Shown here piece after piece: positions 32,889-40,795 of a DNA stretch of 64,000 bases. The translations under genes were made by a program, and so were the position numbers. Position 1 is the first letter of the stretch; each line of letters opens with the position of its first letter. This DNA is from Bifidobacterium magnum (GTDB taxonomy: Bacteria; Actinomycetota; Actinomycetes; Actinomycetales; Bifidobacteriaceae): positions 1-64,000 of the forward strand of contig NZ_JGZB01000013.1 of assembly GCF_000741255.1 (NCBI RefSeq), written 5' to 3'. The notes below the pieces were generated by a model, which worked only from the letters and a program-made list of their open reading frames with translations, made no database searches and was not told the origin of the DNA.

Positions 32889-35800
32889 GTGTTGGCTAGG
32901 CATTATGAGCTTGCGCCCGATGGTGAGTCTGTCGCCTTGCTGGTGGCTCAGAAGGCGTTGGATACGGCGCGGAATGCGGGTGCGAAACCGTCAGGTACGA
33001 TTGCGACGCGCAATGCGGATGGTTCTTTGTCGCTGTCGGGCCCGGACGCTGGTGTTGTCGGTTCGGCTCAGTGGGTTGGAGACACGACTGTTCCGGGTGT
33101 TCCTACGGGTGTTGAGGTGTCCAGTAGGCGCGGCGTGTTGATCGTTCGTTGGGACGGTACTCTGGGTGGTGGAGTACCCGACGATTTCAGCAATATCACC
33201 GTGTACGCTTCGTGGGATGGTTTGGTCGAGCCGGTTACGGTGGGTAGTTTGTCGGCTGCCGGGGAGCTTACGGGCGCTGTCGCGCCGGTGGGCACGGTGG
33301 TTTCCGTGTATGCTGTCGCGTTTGATTTGGCGTGTGACGAGTATGGTTGCCCGAATCCGAATATTTCCGAGCGTACTGTCCCCGTGGTGGTCACGATTGA
33401 ACCTTTGGTGTCTCAGGACGAGTTGGATTCGAAGGCGGATCAGGTGCTTGCTTCTGCTGATGCGGCGGCGAAGCAGCAGATTGCGGTGGTGAACGCGACG
33501 ATTGCCGCGCATAAGCAGCAGATTGACGCGAATACTGCTGGTGTTGAAGCGGGCAAGCAGTTGGCTCAGGAGGCGAATGATAAGGCTGACGCGAACGCTC
33601 AGGCGATTGCGGCCGAGTCTGCCGAGTTGGACGAGTATAAGCAGGCTGCTGACAAGGCTATGGCTGACCTTGACAAGACTGTTGCCGATCAGGGGAGTGT
33701 GCTGGACGCTGTTCAGTCTGACGTAAGTCAGGCGAAGCAGGATATTTTGGCGAATGCTACGGCTTCCGCTTCTGCTCAGTCTACGGCGTCTGCTGCTCAG
33801 GCCATGGCGTCTCAGGCGGCGAGTACGGCGTCTAGTGCGAAGGATTCTGCTGATGCTGCTGTGGCTACTGCTGATGCGGCGAAGACTGCCGCTCTTGGTT
33901 CTGTTTCGGGAACTCAAGTCGAGTATGCGGTGGGCGCGGACAATGTGACGGCTCCTTCTTCCGGTTGGAATACGGTGCAGCCGAATCCTTCGGCCGCTCA
34001 GGTGGTGTGGATGCGCACGAAGATTACCCGCGCGAACGGGGACGTGTCGTATTCTTCTCCTACGCCGGTGACTGGCCCGCAAGGTGTGCAAGGCCCGCAG
34101 GGTGAGCAGGGTGAGACCGGGCCACAGGGGCCACAAGGTGCCGTGGGGCCGCAAGGCCCTACGGGTGAAACTGGCGCTCAAGGCGTGGGCGTGAGCGCGG
34201 TCACCGACTACTACATGCTCTCGCTTAGCGAGCCTTCACAGCCGACGACGAAGAATCCGCCTTCGGGATGGGTTACCGCCGAACCGGAATATGATCGTGC
34301 GAAAACCTTGTATACGGCGACGAGAGTGGACTATACGGACGGTTCCTATAGTTGGACGCCCGTTCAGGTTTCCAGCGCGTACAAGGCTTCTCAGGCCGCT
34401 GAGACGGCCGCTAGGGACGCGGTGCAGACGGCAACGAACGCGAATACGTTGGCTCAGACGGCGAATCAGACTGCTGAAGCTGCTAAGAGCGAGTCGGCTG
34501 ACGCGAAGAGTGTTGCCGATGGTGCTTCGGCTACGGCTACTCAGGCGAACGCTACGGCTGTGAGTGCCGCTCAGGCCGCTACCAGTGCGGCGACTAGCGC
34601 GAACGAAGCGAAAAGCCAGGCTGCTAGCGCTGCTGGGATTGCGAACGGCAAGGCTGACGTGCTGATTCAGGCGACTGCCCCGTCCGAAGCAATGCGCAAG
34701 GACACTACCTTGTGGATTGATACTACTGGTGGCGCGAACACGCCGAAACGGTGGAATGGTTCCGCGTGGGTGGCGGTGACGGACAAGCAGGCCGTGGATG
34801 CGGCGACTGCCGCCGCCAATGCCGCTACTGCCGCTCAGCAGGCTCAGACGACGGCTGACAAGGCTGTGGTGGACGCGGCGAATGCTGACGCGAAGGCTGT
34901 TGCGGCCGAGCAGAAAGCGTTGGGCGCTCAAACGACGGCTGATAGCAAGAACCGTGTGTTTGCTCAGCTGGGTGATCCTCGTAATGATCCTGAGGTTGCG
35001 GCGAAGATCAAGCCGGGCGACATGTGGTGGGAAACCATGTGTTACACCGAGTGGGCGGGCGAGCCTAACAATTCGGAATCGTATTTGTATGTGTGTGACG
35101 ATGAAATCAGGCACATGTGGATTTGGAACGGTTCCGAGTGGGCTTCGCACACGTTGTACGCGCAGGACGTTCTGGTGAACGGCAGTGTGGTGACAGACTT
35201 GCTTGCGGCGAACAGTGTGAGTGCTGAGAAGCTTCAGGCGGGTAGCGTGCAGGCCGACACGATCGCCGCCACAGCGCTCTATGGCAAGGTTGTCAAGGGC
35301 GGCGAGTTCCGCACGTCGAACGACCGTCTGGTGATCAACAATACGGGTTTCAACCTGTATGACACTTCGGGTAGTGCGACGATCACGATGAACGCGGCAA
35401 GCGGTTCCGCAACGTTCAATGATGTGAGCATCGTGAACGGTGGTATCACGACGCCCGCGATTGCTGGCGGTACGATTACTGGCGCGGATTTCACGCTTAC
35501 GGATAATGCTGGGCGGCAGATTGGCAAGCTTAACTCTTCCGGTTTCGTGTTTGGTGATTCGTTGTCTTATGCGAAGGTTGATGGCGAGTGGAAGCTGTCG
35601 ATCAATGGTGCGATACAGTCCGGTGGCGAGATTAGCGGTACGACGATTACGGGCGCGACGATCCAAACCACTGACGGGCGTATGAAGTTCGTCGATGACG
35701 GCTTGGTGGCTACCGACCGTGACGGAAAAACGAGCGTGCTGCTTGATACGGAAACCGGGTATCTGTATACGGACGGCGCGATTTTCGCGAACGGTGTGCT

Positions 35801-36440
35801 TGAAGGCGCTCACGTCCACGGCGGTCTCGTTTCCTCTTCCACGAGCCTTGACATTTTGGACGAGGACGAGACTACCGTGCTCACGTCTTTCCGTAAGAAC
35901 GGTATTACGGTGCCGGGCGAGAATCCGAACAATTGGGCGAAGCTTGACATTAATCCGGGTTTTGTGTCGCTTACGAGCAAGTATGCGGACGTGAACGAGG
36001 ATGATGTGACGGTCGTGTCGGACACTCGGTTGGATATGGGCCGTAACGGTATCACCATGAACACGTTGAGGAACACGCTTGAGATGGGTGATGGTGGTAT
36101 CAGTCTTACGACGGCTGCTGGAACTGTGGTTTCGGGTGTTGGCGGTATCAGTCTTACGACGGCTGCTGGAACTGTGGTTTCGGGTGTTGGCGGTATCAGC
36201 ATTACTGCTGGTGACGGCAGCAAGATCAGTATTGGTTCGGGTGGTGCTTTGATTCAGACTCGTGATGGCAGCAAGATGACGCTTGGTACGTCGGCTGTCG
36301 AACTCAAGCATAAGAGCGGTTTTGGTTTGAGTATTTCTACGGGCGGCTGGTCTTTGGATTGGCCGGGTAATCATAAGATTGCTACCGGCCCCAAGGCTGG
36401 TGCTTTGTATATCGACGGTAAGGAAATTCGTACGGTTTAA
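32889..36440 (+). CDS. Tail fibre / receptor-binding protein with collagen-like segment
   Basis: About 1183 residues from GTG 32889 (TTG 32892 fits the AGGGGG spacing better). A fibronectin-like N-terminal domain (GVPTGVEVSSRRGVLIVRWD) is followed by long Ala/Gln-rich coiled-coil. Gly-X-Y repeats (GPQGVQGPQGEQGETGPQGP onward) lie near residue 395, then more coiled-coil. The tail-protein motif SVSAEKLQAGSVQADTIAAT lies near 778. The C-terminus is built of beta-helix-like repeats, including an exact 16-residue tandem repeat. It should form a trimer and contact the host surface. Confidence 0.85.
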   Translation: MLARHYELAPDGESVALLVAQKALDTARNAGAKPSGTIATRNADGSLSLSGPDAGVVGSAQWVGDTTVPGVPTGVEVSSRRGVLIVRWDGTLGGGVPDDFSNITVYASWDGLVEPVTVGSLSAAGELTGAVAPVGTVVSVYAVAFDLACDEYGCPNPNISERTVPVVVTIEPLVSQDELDSKADQVLASADAAAKQQIAVVNATIAAHKQQIDANTAGVEAGKQLAQEANDKADANAQAIAAESAELDEYKQAADKAMADLDKTVADQGSVLDAVQSDVSQAKQDILANATASASAQSTASAAQAMASQAASTASSAKDSADAAVATADAAKTAALGSVSGTQVEYAVGADNVTAPSSGWNTVQPNPSAAQVVWMRTKITRANGDVSYSSPTPVTGPQGVQGPQGEQGETGPQGPQGAVGPQGPTGETGAQGVGVSAVTDYYMLSLSEPSQPTTKNPPSGWVTAEPEYDRAKTLYTATRVDYTDGSYSWTPVQVSSAYKASQAAETAARDAVQTATNANTLAQTANQTAEAAKSESADAKSVADGASATATQANATAVSAAQAATSAATSANEAKSQAASAAGIANGKADVLIQATAPSEAMRKDTTLWIDTTGGANTPKRWNGSAWVAVTDKQAVDAATAAANAATAAQQAQTTADKAVVDAANADAKAVAAEQKALGAQTTADSKNRVFAQLGDPRNDPEVAAKIKPGDMWWETMCYTEWAGEPNNSESYLYVCDDEIRHMWIWNGSEWASHTLYAQDVLVNGSVVTDLLAANSVSAEKLQAGSVQADTIAATALYGKVVKGGEFRTSNDRLVINNTGFNLYDTSGSATITMNAASGSATFNDVSIVNGGITTPAIAGGTITGADFTLTDNAGRQIGKLNSSGFVFGDSLSYAKVDGEWKLSINGAIQSGGEISGTTITGATIQTTDGRMKFVDDGLVATDRDGKTSVLLDTETGYLYTDGAIFANGVLEGAHVHGGLVSSSTSLDILDEDETTVLTSFRKNGITVPGENPNNWAKLDINPGFVSLTSKYADVNEDDVTVVSDTRLDMGRNGITMNTLRNTLEMGDGGISLTTAAGTVVSGVGGISLTTAAGTVVSGVGGISITAGDGSKISIGSGGALIQTRDGSKMTLGTSAVELKHKSGFGLSISTGGWSLDWPGNHKIATGPKAGALYIDGKEIRTV
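36096..36191 (+). repeat. Exact 48-bp tandem duplication in the fibre gene
   Basis: Two identical 48-bp units start at 36096 and 36144, each encoding the 16 residues GISLTTAAGTVVSGVG (in register). A third partial unit (GGISITAG) follows. The frame is kept, so copy-number change would alter fibre length without breaking it. Confidence 0.9.
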
Positions 36441-36451
36441 GGGGGTGCCGA

Positions 36452-36580
36452 ATGAATATTAGCGTGGAAGATGTGGTGGATTCGCTTGTGCGTCAGATTG
36501 GCGAGCAGGCGAAGCGTATCGCCGTGTTGGAAGCCCAGATCAAGGCTTTACGCGCTGACGAGTCTCAGGAGACTGTATGA
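36452..36580 (+). CDS. Small coiled-coil phage protein
   Basis: A 42-residue ORF behind AAGGGGGTGCCG. It reads MNISVEDVVDSLVRQIGEQA then KRIAVLEAQIKALRADESQE, a clear amphipathic helix. It overlaps the next gene by ATGA. A similar short helix gene lies at 36959. Probably a structural or lysis-module accessory protein. Confidence 0.65.
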   Translation: MNISVEDVVDSLVRQIGEQAKRIAVLEAQIKALRADESQETV

Positions 36581-36948
36581 CGAGTACCGATATCGTGTCG
36601 ATTGTTGTTGCTGTGGTGGGCTGTGATGCTTTGTGGAAGGCGGTTCAGTGGGTGCTTGAGCGTAGGTCGCGCACCGTTAAGCGTGAGGAGATGCATGAGC
36701 TGGTCGAACAGATCGGGCGCAACACCAAGAGCTTGCATGAATTGCAGTCTGACCTTAAAGAGCATGAGATTCTGACACTCAGGCAGCTACTGTTCAAGCG
36801 CCCGCATTCCCGCGCACAGCAGGAGCACATGCTGGAAGCCGGTAAAAGGTATCTGCAAGTCGGCGGCAACGGCGCCGGCAAGCTCAGGTATCGACAGCTC
36901 ACGGACGACTATAAGCGCCGTCTTTCCGACGACGATTGGCAATATTAA
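36577..36948 (+). CDS. Small membrane-anchored phage protein, copy A
   Basis: A 123-residue product. Residues 5-26 (DIVSIVVAVVGCDALWKAVQ) are hydrophobic and followed by basic ERRSRTVKR, then a helical part with IGRNTKSLHELQSDLKEHE and the segment HMLEAGKRYLQVGGNGAGKL. The gene at 37604 encodes a paralogue. Location before the endolysin suggests a role at the membrane in lysis or in the tail tip; unknown. Confidence 0.65.
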   Translation: MTSTDIVSIVVAVVGCDALWKAVQWVLERRSRTVKREEMHELVEQIGRNTKSLHELQSDLKEHEILTLRQLLFKRPHSRAQQEHMLEAGKRYLQVGGNGAGKLRYRQLTDDYKRRLSDDDWQY

Positions 36949-36958
36949 GGAGGTAAGC

Positions 36959-37063
36959 ATGGAGATTGAGCCATTGGCCACGAACCGCGATATCGCACTG
37001 TTGGAGGCACGCATCGGTATGCTCACCGAACGCCTCGCACACGCTAGTGAGGAGGAATCATGA
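36959..37063 (+). CDS. Small helical phage protein
   Basis: A 34-residue ORF behind TAAGGAGGTAAGC, a near-perfect Shine-Dalgarno. It reads MEIEPLATNRDIALLEARIG then MLTERLAHASEEES and overlaps the next gene by ATGA. It resembles the ORF at 36452 in size and helical character. Confidence 0.6.
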   Translation: MEIEPLATNRDIALLEARIGMLTERLAHASEEES

Positions 37064-37593
37064 TCGCGCTGCGTAATTTGATGCCCAATCCTAAGCCCGC
37101 GTCTACTAGCGGGTTTATTCCTAAGAGGGGCGAGAATGATATGCAAATGGAGTATGTGGAGAATAGTACCACTGACGCTTATATCCTGTTGACTGCAATA
37201 AATGACTTGAGTGATAAATACTGCCGTTACGATGTGGGTGTGTTGCCTGCTGGCTCGTACGTGTATGCCGCGCATGTGGTGTGTGAAGAGCAGCGGCTGG
37301 ATGTGTTGCGTGTGATCGCAGTAGATGATAATGGCAGGGAGCGCGAGCTGGCCAACGTTCGCTATGACAGTGGTCAGGGCGTGTATACAGTGCCGTTCGC
37401 GTTGAGTGAGCCTACGCGCATACGACTGCGTATCCAAGCGCCCAACACTGCGGGTAGGACTGCGAATTATCGTCGGCTGATCGTATGCAAGGCTGAAGAT
37501 TATCAGGAGGTCGTGCAGCTGTACGAGCGTGGCGTGCTCCAGTTCCCGTGGTTTGACGGGGATACTATGCCAATACGGTGTGCAATCAGATGA
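37060..37593 (+). CDS. Phage protein with beta-sandwich-like domain
   Basis: A 177-residue product starting MIALRNLMPNPKPASTSGFI. NLMPNP-type starts followed by a Ser/Thr-rich beta domain (GSYVYAAHVVCEEQRLDVLR, TRIRLRIQAPNTAGRT) are common in phage tail proteins that bind carbohydrates. There is no signal peptide. It is translationally coupled to 36959. Possibly an accessory receptor-binding protein. Confidence 0.6.
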   Translation: MIALRNLMPNPKPASTSGFIPKRGENDMQMEYVENSTTDAYILLTAINDLSDKYCRYDVGVLPAGSYVYAAHVVCEEQRLDVLRVIAVDDNGRERELANVRYDSGQGVYTVPFALSEPTRIRLRIQAPNTAGRTANYRRLIVCKAEDYQEVVQLYERGVLQFPWFDGDTMPIRCAIR

Positions 37594-37603
37594 AGCTGTG
37601 CTT

Positions 37604-38005
37604 ATGACAGGGACGGAAGTCATAGCGATCATCCTCAGCGTCGCCGGGTGCGAAGGCTTGTGGAAGCTGATCCAGTGGTATGCGGAAAGAAAATCGAAGA
37701 TGGTGCGCAAAAGTGAGATTGATGAGCTGATCAGCCGGTCACTCACTAATAGCAAAGACTTGCGCGCACTGTCTGAGCAGATCGAAAAAAATACCGCTAC
37801 CTTGGCGTCTGTGCGCACTGATCTGCGCGCTCACGAGCTCAGCTCCTTGCGGCACATGCTTTTCAGCAGCCCGCAAGGGCGCGTCGATCACGAGCACCTG
37901 ATCGAGGCGGGCAAGCACTATCTTGCTCTCGGCGGTAATGGTGCGGGAAAGATCAGACTCCACCAGCTTGAGGCTGACTATCAGCAGAGGCTCGAAAAAA
38001 AATGA
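37604..38005 (+). CDS. Small membrane-anchored phage protein, copy B
   Basis: A 133-residue paralogue of the 36577 product. Shared features are the hydrophobic start (EVIAIILSVAGCEGLWKLIQ), basic RKSKMVRKSE and the segment HLIEAGKHYLALGGNGAGKI. I use ATG 37604 (MTGTEVIA), aligned with MTSTDIVS of copy A, rather than the longer upstream frame. A terminator follows at 38017. Confidence 0.65.
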   Translation: MTGTEVIAIILSVAGCEGLWKLIQWYAERKSKMVRKSEIDELISRSLTNSKDLRALSEQIEKNTATLASVRTDLRAHELSSLRHMLFSSPQGRVDHEHLIEAGKHYLALGGNGAGKIRLHQLEADYQQRLEKK

Positions 38006-38016
38006 TTGGACGTACT

Positions 38017-38047
38017 AGACCGCTCTTTTGGGGCGGTCTTTCTTATA
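38017..38047 (+). terminator. Terminator before the endolysin gene
   Basis: AGACCGC (38017-38023) pairs with GCGGTCT (38033-38039), followed by TTTCTTAT. Confidence 0.65.
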
Positions 38048-38064
38048 GAAAAGGAGAGCCTAGT

Positions 38065-38937
38065 GTGAAAAATTGGGAAACCTTAGACGCGGACGAGGTC
38101 AAGCTGCTTACGCGTCACTATACGGCTGGGCGCGCGGGGCATAAGATCGACAAGATCATCCTGCACCACAACGCCGGCAATCTGTCGATTCAAGGCTGCT
38201 GGGATGTGTGGCAGACCAGCGAAGCGTCAGCCCACTATCAGGTGGACTCGAACGGCCGTATCGGCCAGCTTGTCTACGATTCGGACACGGCGTGGCATGC
38301 TGGCGACGCATTAGCCAACTACACGGGCATCGGTATCGAGCACGCAGACATCAGCAGCAACCCGTGGCGTATCAGCGACAAATGTTTGGATAATGGCGCG
38401 CACTTGGTCGCCGCCTTGTGCCGCTACTACAAGCTGGGACGACCGCAGTACGGCAAAAACGTGTTTTTCCACCGTGATTTTTGCGCGACCGAATGCCCGG
38501 CGTCCATAGCCGGCTCGCAGCGGGACGCGTATTTCAAGCGCGCCGGCGAATGGTACGACGCCATGCAAGCCGGCAAAACCAACATCAACACACAGCAAGG
38601 AGACGACGACATGGTAACGACTCAGGATATGGAAAAGATTGCGAAGCTTACTGCTGATAAAGTTTGGCTGCATAAGCTTCCTTCCGGCGCTGTCGCCCGC
38701 GACATGATTAGCCCCGCGTGCCAGAATGCTTTCTGGCTTCGTGATCATGGTGTCCCGAACATCATGAACCGTGTGGCTGTGTGCGAGACGAAGGTGACGG
38801 CCATGGAGACCGCCATGAACGCTCTTGCGAAGAGTGTGGGCGCGAATCCGGCTGACATTGCGAAGATTGTCGAGGACGCGGTGAAGAACAAGCTGGACGA
38901 AATCGATATTCAGATTACTGCCACGCCGAAGGCTTGA
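38065..38937 (+). CDS. Endolysin, N-acetylmuramoyl-L-alanine amidase
   Basis: A 290-residue amidase. I choose GTG 38065 behind AAAAGGAGAGCC; the longer frame from 38002 would cross the terminator. The Amidase_2 domain spans about residues 15-170. Zinc ligands are visible as His in IILHHNAG, His in FFHRDF and Cys in ATECPAS. After a linker (NINTQQGDDD) comes a C-terminal helical region (VTTQDMEKIAKLTADKVWLH) as in other actinophage lysins. It cleaves peptidoglycan at the end of infection. There is no signal peptide, so it depends on the holin. Confidence 0.9.
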   Translation: MKNWETLDADEVKLLTRHYTAGRAGHKIDKIILHHNAGNLSIQGCWDVWQTSEASAHYQVDSNGRIGQLVYDSDTAWHAGDALANYTGIGIEHADISSNPWRISDKCLDNGAHLVAALCRYYKLGRPQYGKNVFFHRDFCATECPASIAGSQRDAYFKRAGEWYDAMQAGKTNINTQQGDDDMVTTQDMEKIAKLTADKVWLHKLPSGAVARDMISPACQNAFWLRDHGVPNIMNRVAVCETKVTAMETAMNALAKSVGANPADIAKIVEDAVKNKLDEIDIQITATPKA

Positions 38938-38938
38938 A

Positions 38939-39313
38939 ATGAATCTGATTTCTGAATGGCTTGCCGCCGCTGGCATTCGAGCCGTCAAGACGATGGCTCA
39001 GGCGGGACTCGCTGTGCTTGGTACTGGTTTGATCGGCGTGTTGGACGTGGATTGGATGAACGTCATTTCTGTGATGATCATGGCGGGCATCATGAGTCTG
39101 CTCACGTCTATCGCTGGCTTGCCGGAAGTTGACAGTGGCGCGCCTTTGTCCGAAGTTTTGGACGGTGAGGAAACCATTGGGCACGCGCGGCACGTCAAGA
39201 CCTTGACGGAACTGAAAACGGGTGTGTGCACGGACTCGCGCAACGAGCATCCTCGCCTTGTGGACGAAGACGGCGACGAACTACCAGACCAACACCTAGA
39301 CGACTACGTTTAA
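38939..39313 (+). CDS. Phage holin
   Basis: A 124-residue product starting right after the endolysin stop. Two hydrophobic segments are visible, about 17-36 (VKTMAQAGLAVLGTGLIGVL) and 40-58 (NVISVMIMAGIMSLLTSIAG), followed by a long acidic cytoplasmic tail ending LDDYV. This fits holins of the r1t type. It would permit endolysin access to the wall. A terminator follows. Confidence 0.8.
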   Translation: MNLISEWLAAAGIRAVKTMAQAGLAVLGTGLIGVLDVDWMNVISVMIMAGIMSLLTSIAGLPEVDSGAPLSEVLDGEETIGHARHVKTLTELKTGVCTDSRNEHPRLVDEDGDELPDQHLDDYV

Positions 39314-39317
39314 GCTT

Positions 39318-39354
39318 CCCCCTGTTGCAGCCAAGAGCGGCAGGGGGGGTATTT
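39318..39354 (+). terminator. Terminator of the late operon
   Basis: CCCCCTG (39318-39324) and CAGGGGG (39341-39347) followed by GGTATTTTTA. Confidence 0.8.
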
Positions 39355-39369
39355 TTAATCTATGTGGTA

Positions 39370-39436
39370 GAAGTATCACATAGGCGACGGTAAACGGGCG
39401 TTCAACGGGCTTGTACACGTTCCCTATGTGATACTT
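39370..39436. promoter_or_regulatory. 13-bp inverted repeat upstream of the basic micropeptide gene
   Basis: AAGTATCACATAG (39370-39382) is the exact complement of CTATGTGATACTT (39424-39436). The 41 bases between include TTCAAC and TTGTAC -35-like boxes. It may be a paired operator or a structured leader. Confidence 0.5.
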
Positions 39437-39466
39437 TTATCATTTTCGTGCGGGAAGGGGGAGTGT

Positions 39467-39523
39467 ATGGCTTGTAAGACTAGGAAGAAGAAGACGACTT
39501 CGCGCAAGCGTCGCCGCCGCTAA
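39467..39523 (+). CDS. 18-residue very basic micropeptide
   Basis: ATG 39467 follows GGGAAGGGGGAGTGT, one of the best Shine-Dalgarno runs in the window. The ORF reads MACKTRKKKTTSRKRRRR and stops at 39523. It lies in its own unit, with a terminator before (39318) and after (39559) and an inverted repeat upstream. This suggests real expression. Function unknown; nucleic-acid binding is a guess from charge. Confidence 0.55.
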   Translation: MACKTRKKKTTSRKRRRR

Positions 39524-39558
39524 AATCAGATTGTGTTCTCAACCACAAAAGTCAAGTG

Positions 39559-39594
39559 ATCCCCCTGTGCGCTATGCGTGCAGGGGGATTTTTT
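39559..39594 (+). terminator. Terminator of the micropeptide unit
   Basis: ATCCCCCTG (39559-39567) pairs with CAGGGGGAT (39581-39589) and runs into TTTTTTG. Confidence 0.85.
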
Positions 39595-39677
39595 GCGTTT
39601 ATAGTGGCGTCCCACTTGACTACTGAGTTGTCTCAGTGGCTTCAGTATAGCATGGAAAACGGTTGTAACGGGCGTTC

Positions 39678-40073
39678 TCACTCGGTTGGATAAACTATGT
39701 TCACTTCGTATCCTTCGGCTGTTAGACGGGCCACTATGTCGCGTATGCGGGTGTTTGCCATTTGCCATCCGTCCGCGTCTTCCACGGGGTGCTGTGCGGC
39801 GAACATGTTTTTGTCCCTGTAGTACATGAGCGTGATCGGCTGGTCTTTCGAGCCTTGCTCATGGATTTGTTCCAACGCGGTGCTGATCATCGTTTCGTGT
39901 TCGATCATCAGCGCTTCCAATAGTCGCCATGCGGTGTCGGGCGCGGGTTTGCCGTCCGGTTTTTCCCATAGTTTGATTTGCAGCACGCCGATGTCCAACA
40001 GGTCGGCCAAGTGTTGCTGTGAGCAGCCGACTGTTTCGCGCTGTAGTTTGAACGCGGCTGGTGTGTGTTTCAT
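39678..40073 (-). CDS. HTH regulator-like phage protein
   Basis: A 131-residue product from ATG 40073. The N-terminal HTH (AFKLQRETVGCSQQHLADLL followed by DIGVLQIKLWEKPDGKPAP) is clear. A C-terminal region ends GYEVNIVYPTE. Architecture is like the + strand gene at 1788. Its upstream DNA holds one half of the CATACCA-type operator near 40112. The palindrome ACTGAG-TTGT-CTCAGT lies downstream at 39622-39637. It may regulate the adjacent accessory end of the prophage. Confidence 0.65.
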   Translation of the reverse strand: MKHTPAAFKLQRETVGCSQQHLADLLDIGVLQIKLWEKPDGKPAPDTAWRLLEALMIEHETMISTALEQIHEQGSKDQPITLMYYRDKNMFAAQHPVEDADGWQMANTRIRDIVARLTAEGYEVNIVYPTE

Positions 40074-40124
40074 GATGCTTCTTCTTTCTTTCGGGTTGCA
40101 TCATTGATTGTATTGGTATGTGAA

Positions 40125-40148
40125 AACCCCGGTGGTTGGCCGGGGTTT
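40125..40148 (-). terminator. Terminator of the 40230 gene
   Basis: On the minus strand AACCCCGG pairs with CCGGGGTT and is followed by TTCACAT. A symmetrical AAACCCCGG / CCGGGGTTT arrangement also allows rightward use. Confidence 0.6.
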
Positions 40149-40206
40149 GTTATTTATCGACGCATTCAATGGTTGAGCTTCTATTATATCGTATTGCGGG
40201 CCGGAA

Positions 40207-40360
40207 TGATAGCGTTTTGTAGGCGAATATCATGGCATCAACGGCTTCTGCCACGGCTTGCGATCAGATTCAAGCTTATGGGCGATACATCTACGCGCCC
40301 AAGCTTCTACTGCACGGTTTTCTTCATCGTCGCCAAGCATGAGCAGCCACTTCGCGGGAA
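40207..40360. repeat. 154-bp direct repeat, left copy
   Basis: Identical to 41717-41870 except C at 40251 versus T at 41761 (153 of 154). It covers the last 131 bases of the 40230 gene and 23 bases beyond its stop. The identity ends abruptly on both sides although the flanking genes are paralogous, which points to recent recombination or gene conversion. Confidence 0.92.
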
Positions 40361-40679
40361 TATTGCGCTGAATGTCGGCCTTACGGATGCATTTGATCAA
40401 TCCGGCTTCTTCGAGCTTCTTTGCGGTAACGCTCAACCGTCGAATCGCGCTCTTCATGTTCTTTTCAGAAAGACGCTGCATCCCGCCTTCCTTGAAAATC
40501 TCTTGAACTTCCTCGCCACCCGGCAGCCACATGCCGAACTGTCGCGCCGCGTATTCCCATCCGCGCTCATACAGGCGGCACGGAAGGTGGCGTTCTTTGA
40601 TTTCTTTGGTCGGCGGGAAATCGTATGTGGTAAGCGCCATGAATTGCAGCAGACACATCTGCATGGAATCCAACGTCAT
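40230..40679 (-). CDS. Unknown phage protein, N-terminally shortened paralogue
   Basis: A 149-residue product from ATG 40679. The same frame is open upstream to a TAG at 40719-40721 and there reads SNTGKFLQPYGSK, which matches SQGKFMRPRGNSV of the paralogue at 41761. The native N-terminus has therefore been lost. Conserved blocks include TTYDFPP, LYERGWE, FGMWLPGGEE and the end KWLLMLGDDEENRAVEAWAR. A winged-helix-like helical protein is possible (AIRRLSVTAKKLEEAGLIKC). Function unknown. Confidence 0.6.
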   Translation of the reverse strand: MTLDSMQMCLLQFMALTTYDFPPTKEIKERHLPCRLYERGWEYAARQFGMWLPGGEEVQEIFKEGGMQRLSEKNMKSAIRRLSVTAKKLEEAGLIKCIRKADIQRNIPAKWLLMLGDDEENRAVEAWARRCIAHKLESDRKPWQKPLMP

Positions 40680-40758
40680 TTTTGATCCGTATGGCTGGAG
40701 GAATTTGCCTGTGTTCGACTAAGCGGGTGAGATAAATCATATGTCTGGGTCATGAGAC

Positions 40759-40764
40759 TATAAT
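40759..40764 (+). promoter_or_regulatory. TATAAT -10 box of the DUF4065 gene
   Basis: TATAAT at 40759-40764 lies 32 bases before the ATG at 40796. No good -35 box is visible at 17 bases. Confidence 0.45.
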
Positions 40765-40795
40765 ATACTCATTTTACTGGAAGGTGGTGAGGTAT

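Noticed and set aside
34236-36374. A 712-codon antisense frame under the tail fibre gene
   Set aside because: Low-complexity Arg/Ser/Thr-rich translation typical of antisense reading. The sense strand encodes collagen and fibre repeats.
39622-39637. ACTGAG-TTGT-CTCAGT as a terminator of the 39678 gene
   Set aside because: The stem is only 6 bp and no T-run follows on either strand. At most it is a possible operator.
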